Source: Bromus sterilis (lineage: Eukaryota > Streptophyta > Magnoliopsida > Poales > Poaceae). From it: DNA of 64,000 nucleotides. Shown in pieces: positions 57,722 to 64,000 of the stretch. Both the position numbers and the translations under genes were made by a program. Positions within the stretch are counted from its first letter, which is position 1, and every line of letters starts with the position of its first letter. The notes below the pieces were generated by a model. That model had not been told where the DNA came from, did no database searches, and worked only from the letters and a program-made list of their open reading frames with translations. Location of the stretch: assembly GCA_950022295.1 (NCBI GenBank), contig OX465600.1, positions 8,122,001 through 8,186,000 on the forward strand, read 5' to 3'.

Positions 57722-59940
57722 GAGGTGAAAGTCTTTTTTCAAAAATTCCTTTCATATCTCCTCTCATATACACTAGTTAGTACTCAAATTCGTGATTAGC
57801 TCGTGCTAAAGCAACTAATGAAGCTCATCTCCAGCTAAAGCAACTACTGCCTCGAAAACGGGCACACACATACATAAAGCGGAAAGATAAGAGGCGGAAA
57901 CATGAACTGGAAATTCTTTCTGATAGCAGATCCAGAGCTCGTCTCCAGCTGCAGGTGTTGATGGAATCAGCAAGTCTGCTAGATTGATTGATGTGTGTGT
58001 TCCAAGATTTGGAGTGTGGAACAAAGAAGATAGGGGGATTCGGAGCATCTGGATAGGGAATGAGGAAGAATCAGGAAAATAGATCGAAATAGAGAAGTAA
58101 ATAGGGGATCTGGCGGACGGGTTAGTCCACTCCGACAGATTCGCGATCTTCCTCCAAAACCAAGACCAAAAGCAAACAAAAGTCTAACCAGCGAGGCTAC
58201 AACGGATTTTGCCGAGGAACCAAACACGCCAGCATCTCTTATTTTGAAGGAGGAAACATTGTTATTATTTGAATTAAAAGGAAGACGGAATCAGTTGAGG
58301 AAGATCCCATGAACTCGATCGATGGGAACAGTACATACCTCGCACAGTAGCAGAGAAGGGCGTCATTGGCAAGAAGCAGGAGGCCAATAGGGACGGCTCA
58401 CTGTTGGCAAGAACTATGGCAAGAGCTTCTTTCAGTTTCGGTAACCCACAGACCTAGAATGGCGGAGCTGTATGAGCATTGGGTTCGGATGAACAGAGTA
58501 AAATGCATAATCTGATCTTTATTAGTGAAAATACACTGTAAACGAGATACTTACCTCAATGGATCTATGCGCTAGCTTTATTTTCGAAGACTATATGAGT
58601 TACTTTTTATGGTACGCCACGTGATGAATCTTGGACTGCCAAATTAAAGTCCGCGCAGTAGGACAGTGCTATGTCTTTTTTTAGAGACCACTGTGCTCGG
58701 GTCAAGGTCAACACCTCGATTGTAGAAAACGAAATGATCCCCGCCGTTCCATCGGCCGCGTTTTTGGCTGGTTCCACGCGCGCCCTGTTCGATATGGTAA
58801 GATAAAAATGGAGTATCACTTTGTATCCATTTTGTATCTTTATCTTTAGATTAATCATAATGGAAAGTAATTTAGAGTACTAACACGCATATATTATTTA
58901 TTTATGGTATGTTATTTTTAACATGGATTTTCAAAAATTTCGCATTTATTTGAATTGGATTGTTCGGATTAGTTTTATCATTCAATGTGGTTTTGTATCC
59001 ATCTGTGGGTTGATCCGTTTGTTCGTTTTTCGTAAACCTAAACAAAACTGATGGGGGGCTATGTGGGAGTCTGAACACCAAACACGCCTCATACTAACGC
59101 GCGGGAAATTGTCTAGTATTCTCTAATTTGAGTCGTTCATTTTCTATTTTTGTACTCTACCAGTATGATAAAACCCACTGATCTGCGTCGATCGATCGAC
59201 CGGTCACATCACGTGGACGATTTGGGTGGTTACAGCTGCACAAGAGCCTTCCCCTTCCCCAACCTCTTCGTAAAAAAGGAAAAACAATGGCATTTGTTGT
59301 CGCATGCAACTCGTGGTTCTCCTCGGATGCCAGCCAACTCATCGCCCATCCTCGCTCGCTTGCCTCTCCATCGGTTGCCTTCCTCGTCGTCGATTGTTGT
59401 TGGTGTAGCACCAGTTCTTGTCGGTGGACGCCATCCTTCCGTATAGCCAAACACCGCCTTATCGTACCACCCCAGCGTCTTTCGTCGATGCAGCACCTAA
59501 CCGCCGCCATCCCATAGGACGTTCGACGCAGCATCACCATGTCGTCGGCTGCAACTCCTAGCATCGTTGCTCGCACCAGGTTGAAGCTTTATCTCACTCG
59601 GGTTGAAACTTTTGCACATGCCGGTTGAAGGTATTTTCCAAGCGTCGACACCGATTGTAGAAAAACACTTGGCGCATGTGGTAGCACGACACGACGTAGG
59701 TTGTAGCGAAACTGGGCGCCGGTTGCAGCTCCATGGTCGTACGTTGCAACCGTCTACCATGAACGGACACAAGTTCACCATCGGTTGGTTGCAGCATGTA
59801 AGTTTGATAGTCATAACATTTTTGTAGCTTTTTTGCAGCTTTCTTATCTCCCATCAATTGCTAGTTGCAGCAAAATGTGATACTGTTGTAGCTCCTTCAA
59901 CATAGTAATGAAAAGATTAGAACTAAACTTAGTTAAAAAC
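57722..59940. other. Gene-free region
   Basis: No gene with support. A stretch at 58330-58460 reads open on the minus strand (LPKLKEALAIVLANSEPSLL) and might be an old exon, but no partner exons are seen. 59600-59900 is rich in gttgcagc/gttgtagc phrases typical of transposon-derived sequence. Confidence 0.35.
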
Positions 59941-59957
59941 TTAGAACTGATTTGTGG
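59941..59957 (-). terminator. snRNA 3'-end formation box of the U5 gene
   Basis: Minus strand CACAAATCAGTTCTAA, close to the plant snRNA 3' box consensus CA(N)3-10AGTNNAA, a few bases after the RNA 3' end. Confidence 0.55.
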
Positions 59958-59964
59958 GGCCCTC

Positions 59965-60083
59965 CAGGTAAGGAAGATGCCCTTCAAAAATTAGTGTATG
60001 CTGCTAATTGCAGTGTGCACACGGTATTCTTTAGTAAAAGGCGAAAGAATAGTTCGCTTTGGGCCCGCTGCTCAGCTTCGTGG
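59965..60083 (-). ncRNA. U5: U5 spliceosomal snRNA gene
   Basis: Core RNA of the U5 snRNP, which holds exon ends during splicing. On the minus strand, loop 1 is GCCTTTTACT (60033-60042). It sits between perfectly complementary stem arms, tattcttt and aaagaata, the most conserved U5 feature. Downstream lies the Sm site AATTTTTGA (59984-59992), followed by a short 3' hairpin (aagg...cctt). The deduced RNA is about 119 nt, the usual plant U5 size. Ends are inferred from the TATA distance and the 3' hairpin. Promoter elements and a 3' box are both present, so this is more likely a real gene than a retro-copy. Nothing protein-coding overlaps. Confidence 0.87.
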
Positions 60084-60107
60084 TTTTGAATGGAAGCCTG
60101 GGCCGTT

Positions 60108-60160
60108 CTTATATGGCACTCTCTCCTACAGTTGGAAACGTCGAATAGCGATGTGGGACT
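60108..60160 (-). promoter_or_regulatory. Plant snRNA promoter: USE and TATA
   Basis: Minus strand: upstream sequence element AGTCCCACATCG (60149-60160, consensus RTCCCACATCG) and TATA box (60108-60115, CATATAAG). The 33-35 bp spacing between them is the one used by RNA polymerase II snRNA genes; the polymerase III type is about 10 bp shorter. U5 is a polymerase II gene, so this agrees. Confidence 0.85.
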
Positions 60161-60715
60161 AATCTCCCTGTGTGACAAGTGAGAACCTCCCACCTCTTCA
60201 GCGCAGCCAGCCTCCAGCAGCAGTGGAACGAAAAGGCCCATGCGTTCGCGGCCGGGGATAACCCAGTGGGCCTGTAGCCAGCTGGTTGATATGCTAAAAA
60301 AAAAAAGGCCAGCTGGTTGATTCAAAAAAAGAAAAAGGAAGCAAGCAAGTTGTAAATTTCCCTCCAGCTTAAGAAAACAGTTGTAGTTTTCCCTCAAATG
60401 GAATTAAACAATTTGATAAACCCTCAACGAAAAGAAAGGCACTTGTACTTGGTTGTAGGAGTATTTATCTATCACAAAACTTGATTGCGCCCTAAAAACG
60501 ATAAAAAATTGATATGAAAATGTGCTATTAGATGCCACGGAGCGGTTGCATACAGTACGTCAATGGCAGCACGGCGTGCAGCTGGACTACATCGACACGG
60601 TTAACCTCCGGCGATCAGACCAGCGTCTCCTTTCATACCAGAACCTACAATAAAGACAAGAGGGAAGCAAAGATTTAAATATAAGGTGATGCGGTTGCGT
60701 GCATCTATAATACTA
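60161..60715. other. Gene-free spacer
   Basis: No supported feature. Confidence 0.35.
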
Positions 60716-60787
60716 CTAGTAAAGTGCCCGTGCGTTGCAACGGGCTTTTGAAATATTTGGTTGGAGATATATATGAATATAAAGGAA

Positions 60788-61172
60788 GTGCTCTTTGGAG
60801 CTCGAGCACCATGGAGGGTTTCAAATTCAAACTTGAAAATTCATATGTCTACATGTCAAAAAATTCTGAAAAAATACAGATATACATGGAGGCATAACGC
60901 ACAAGTGTGTAAATTGTTAGGACGAAATACATTGAAATATGGGTTGTGCAAAAAAAAATGAAGTTTGTTAACACATGATACTATTCATCCTCTCATGTCA
61001 TGAATTTATCTTTTTTGTATATGCCACAATTCAAGGTATGTCATCGTGAATTTTTACACACATGTACATTACATACTTGGATATTTTTCAGTTTTTTTCA
61101 AGTCAATATATTTGAATTTTATTTTTTTCAGAAAATCAGGCTCCATGGAGCCCGAGCTCCAAAATGCCTCAC
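60788..61172. mobile_element. Inverted-repeat element inside the Helitron
   Basis: Ends gtgctctttggagctcgagc and gcccgagctccaaaatgcc are imperfect inverted copies. MITE-like; superfamily not determined. Confidence 0.5.
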
Positions 61173-61473
61173 TCTGAATATAATGTGTGTTAAATTTCGT
61201 ATGTATACAAAATATAACCAATAATAATTGAAATCCACGAAGAAATCCTTATTTGCGTGTTCTTCATTGATCAAGCCTTACGATCTATTGAACTATTTGT
61301 ATTCGTTTTGAAAACAAGCGAAAATGATTATCCGCAATTGTTATCTATGCAAACTTTTTCTATGAACTGGAGCTTTAACATTCAATACTATGGCCTTGAG
61401 AAGCTGGCCACATATATCTCTACTCCTAAATGTTTTATGATTATTGTACAATGGGTATACATAGTTACATACC

Positions 61474-61992
61474 CATGGCATGTAGTTGTCATCTACGTGA
61501 TTGTTTTCTGGAATGCCTGACTCATATTTTTTGCATTTCTCTTGCAAGAGCCGTATGTACTCAATAACCTTCAATAAAAATGTTTTACGAGGTGAATTTC
61601 TTTGCAAGTATAATCTGTGAACTGATGCGCCAAATTTACAACATGTTACCTCCAGAAGGAAAGAAACTTTATCCCTCTTGTGATCACAGTTCGGCAGGAG
61701 TTCCCCGAGTATGTCAAGCCTGAAAGCGCTGCTGGGATCCTGATCAGCGCTGCTGCCGCTACTTCTCCCCTCTGCTCTCAACCCTGAACATTCATAGCAG
61801 TCAGTGTTTGAACCCGTATATGATAACTGGCTTGCTATTTGATAATACTAATAAAAAACATTTGGTGTTACTTGTCACACCTCTAGATCTCTTATTGTCA
61901 GTGCTAGAATCCTGCCACATTGTGTGCGGAGCGCTACGAACCATGATTCCGGAGTGTGCTTCATGTGCCATCTCAATTCTTGAATCTTGACC
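61474..61992 (-). pseudogene. Captured fragment of a BIM-type bHLH transcription factor gene, basic region missing
   Basis: BIM proteins partner BES1/BZR1 in brassinosteroid responses. Three exons with intact GT..AG borders join in frame: 61881-61992 (IEMAHEAHSGIMVRSAPHTM), 61650-61783 (GRSSGSSADQDPS...; ILGELLPNCDHKRDKVSFLL) and 61474-61568 (VIEYIRLLQEKCKKYESGIP, ending ..YMPW). The helix-loop-helix is readable. The TEQRRRSKIN-type basic block that should precede it in exon 2 is absent, replaced by DPSSAFRLDILGELLP. Flanking exons of a full gene are also absent. The intron-bearing state shows capture from DNA, not from mRNA. It sits within Helitron 60716-63066 in the same orientation. Either a decayed copy or, less likely, an HLH-only dominant-negative protein. 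Confidence 0.72.
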
Positions 61993-62445
61993 CATGAGAC
62001 AATATAACATCACAATGTAAGTATGTAACACAACTCAAAAAATCTTCTCGGTAGGTCACCTCGAAATCCTTGAGCAAATGAGCGATCCTACATTGGCCAA
62101 CCCCCTGATCCCAATCACCTCCTCCAGGGTGTCGTAGGGAGGCTCAGCGACCACTAAGAGCTGCAGCAGGAGTTGTCAGTCATCAGTTGTCTGAATCCGG
62201 TAGAAACAAAACCAAAATTTTGGTTCAGTCGTGCCCATGTTCATCACCTCGTGCCCGAGCCTCAGCAGCACGACAGAGCGCAGGAAGAAAGTTCAGTTCT
62301 ACGGTGGGAGCTCAGCTCGCCAGAGCACGACATTGGAACGGGGGAGGGAAGGGGGGGCTGGGGCTGGCGGCCTCGGCTCTGAAGATGATGGCGAAAACGG
62401 CGTCGAGCGCCTCCTGACCGCCGGTGTCGTCGTACCCGGACCCGG

Positions 62446-62862
62446 TCAACTCGCCGAAGTGTTGCAGTTCACGGCTTCACGCACAGGCGCCCGCGCGTTA
62501 GCGAGCAGGAGACGATGGGGATATAAAGAGGAGCGGCAGGAGGCGAGGAGCACCTCGGCGGTGTCGGCGGAGCGCTGCTCGTCGTCGAGGGTGTTCCCGT
62601 ATGCTCTCTTGATGGACGAGGAGTCGGCCGCCACCGACTGGTTATCGTACTCCGCCATCTCGCCCGGGCCCCCTCCTACTCCCCCTCCCCACGCCCGTTC
62701 CGTGCAGATGCTGGTGCTCTTGCGCCGCCGTAGATGGCGGCTCGCTGCTCTCCGACGCTGTGTCGCGTACTGCCACCCCGCGTCGTCCTCCTGCGCTTTC
62801 GCCAGGAACGGTTCGCCGGTGCCGCTTCCCCCGGCTCCGTCGAACAGAGATAGAGGGGGCAA
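62446..62862 (-). other. Open exon-like segment inside the Helitron, source unknown
   Basis: GC-rich, codon-like minus-strand stretch with MAEYDNQSVAADSSSIKRAY. The adjoining part (HFGELTGSGYDDTGGQEALD, 62300-62460) is in another frame. A separate piece at 62085-62165 reads LLVVAEPPYDTLEEVIG. Perhaps first exons of one or more captured genes. I cannot name the donors. Confidence 0.4.
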
Positions 62863-63066
62863 CGGCGATGGGCGTGGATGAGAGGGAGAGGAAGATTGGA
62901 TCGAGACCTGCGGCTGCGGCGTGTGGAGAGAGACGTGATGTCGCTAGGGATCGCGAGAAAAGGGGCTGAGATTTCGGATCGATAAAACTACGTGGGAGTG
63001 TGATATCGTTCGACGGGAGGGGGAGTTGGAGCGTTCAAAGAACGACGTACCAACTCCCAGTAGAGA

Positions 63067-63356
63067 TACATATTTTGGAATGGTATTTTGCTTCAATTAG
63101 AAGGGCTGATAAATTTGGAATGTTAATTAAATAGATTGATTTCACATAATTAACTATTAACTAACTTTCCATACTGAAATGATAATTATGGAATTATTAT
63201 TAAGTATTAACCAACTGTACAAACTATGTTTTGGCAACTGATTTTAGTGAGAAAACCAGTGTAGGGTGGTGGTGGGAAAGGTGGAGGCGAAAAAGACCAT
63301 GGAGGCGAAAAAAACCGTGGAGGGCAGCCTACCAGCTCCCCCTTTAAGAGTAGAGA
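63067..63356 (-). mobile_element. Second Helitron 5' end, remnant
   Basis: Minus strand A|TCTCTACTCTTAAAGGGG at 63356, the same terminus type as at 63066. Either the real 5' end of the Helitron finishing at 60716 or an older Helitron into which it inserted. Confidence 0.5.
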
Positions 63357-63363
63357 TAATAGA

Positions 63364-63866
63364 TCATCCCCCCTATCTTATCTATCTCAACATGCAAGCA
63401 TGCCACCTCATCAAAGGCCCACCACTATATGCATGAAAACAAGTTCTTCATTATTAGTTGATCTCATGCACACATCCATTTAAGGACACATGCAACCTCC
63501 CTTAACATGCATGGATTTTTTTGTCTTATTATATTACATCACTTTTAACATGCATACATGTTACATCATCAAAAACTCACCACAATATGCATGAAAACAA
63601 GTTCTTCGTTATTAGTTGATCTCATGCATACACCAATATAATGACACATGCAAACTCACTCAACATGCATGGATTTTTTATTATCATATTACATTATTTA
63701 TATTTAATAATTATTTCTAACTACACAATAATAAACTACAATACATAAAATGTATTTCTACACTTTAATTTATATACTATTAATTCAACTATTCATGTTT
63801 CATGTAATCAATCATTCAAAATATATTGTAACCGATTCCAGCAGCAACGCGCGGGGTATCATCTAA
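63364..63866 (+). mobile_element. Short non-autonomous Helitron, 5' border uncertain
   Basis: 3' end cagcaacgcgcggggtatca followed by tCTAA|T. The interior phrase tctatctcaacatgcaagc is shared with the Helitrons at 32581 and 57264. Contains internal direct repeats (ctcaccacaatatgcatgaa-like, twice). The 5' TC at 63364 is a guess. Confidence 0.6.
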
Positions 63867-64000
63867 TTTTACTTATGCAGAGGCCGGATATATTTGCTTA
63901 AACCTTTTGAGTAATAAAAAATTTTATTTTAAAATATAAGGTGATAAGCAAAGATCATAAAATAGACAAAAAAAATCCTAAAATTGCTAGTGCTTATCGA
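63867..64000. other. Right-edge spacer
   Basis: AT-rich, nothing recognised. Confidence 0.3.

Larger units (their letters stand above)
60716..63066 (-). mobile_element. Non-autonomous Helitron, 2.35 kb, with captured gene pieces
   Basis: 5' end A|TCTCTACTGGGAGTTGG at 63066. 3' end hairpin gcccgttgcaacgcacgggc, then actttaCTAG|T at 60716. It is inserted between A and T. No Rep/helicase. Inside lie BIM-like bHLH exons and other exon-like pieces, all in the Helitron's own orientation, as in gene-capturing grass Helitrons. A second 5' end of the same type at 63356 is an alternative partner for the 3' end. Confidence 0.8.

Noticed and set aside
59085..59117. actaacgcgcgggaaattgtCTAG as a Helitron 3' end
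   Set aside because: Ends in CTAG before T, but I see no stable hairpin just upstream and no matching 5' end.

Overview
The window is nuclear DNA of a grass, most likely a pooid of the wheat/barley tribe. Several genes have introns with GT..AG borders, the coding parts of the genes are GC-rich, and the space between genes is filled with transposons that still show their borders (CACTA, LINE, Stowaway, Tourist, Helitron). The species assignment is inference from these families; there is no bacterial, viral or organellar character.

Layout. 0-7 kb: two minus-strand, intron-containing genes. The first is the 5' two thirds of the plastid terminal oxidase gene (PTOX/IMMUTANS), running off the left edge. 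The second is an unrecognised five-exon gene for a 222-residue membrane protein. 7-11.6 kb: a tandem direct duplication of a 2.33 kb non-coding unit carrying Tourist-type MITEs and a SINE-like segment. 12.6-29.7 kb: a four-level transposon nest. A Stowaway-like MITE is split by a 6.3 kb LINE; the LINE is split by a 10.8 kb CACTA transposon with a perfect CCA target duplication; the CACTA carries a 0.7 kb solo-LTR-like insert. The CACTA encodes a broken tnp2-type transposase and a second protein that joins a plant transposase region to a C-terminal ULP1-like cysteine protease domain. 30-32.3 kb: two divergently transcribed, GPI-anchored blue-copper proteins (uclacyanin type). 35-38.7 kb: a tandem pair of basic secretory protein (PR-17-like) genes. 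They are framed by two 5'-truncated LINE copies in opposite orientation. 44.8-48.7 kb: a MATH-domain gene with an in-frame TAG, then an intact berberine-bridge-enzyme-like oxidoreductase. 49-57.7 kb: a zinc-knuckle retroelement ORF, a long-TIR Mutator-type MITE, an intact DUF4220/DUF594 membrane protein gene and an RTE-type reverse transcriptase remnant. 59.9-60.2 kb: a U5 spliceosomal snRNA gene with its USE and TATA promoter elements. 60.7-63.9 kb: Helitrons. One has clean termini and carries a captured piece of a BIM-type bHLH gene from which the DNA-binding basic region is missing.

Genes that look intact are the unknown membrane protein, both uclacyanins, both PR-17 proteins, the BBE-like enzyme, the DUF4220/DUF594 protein and the U5 gene. 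PTOX looks intact as far as the window goes. There is no operon logic. The relations that matter are local duplication (uclacyanins, PR-17) and transposon nesting.
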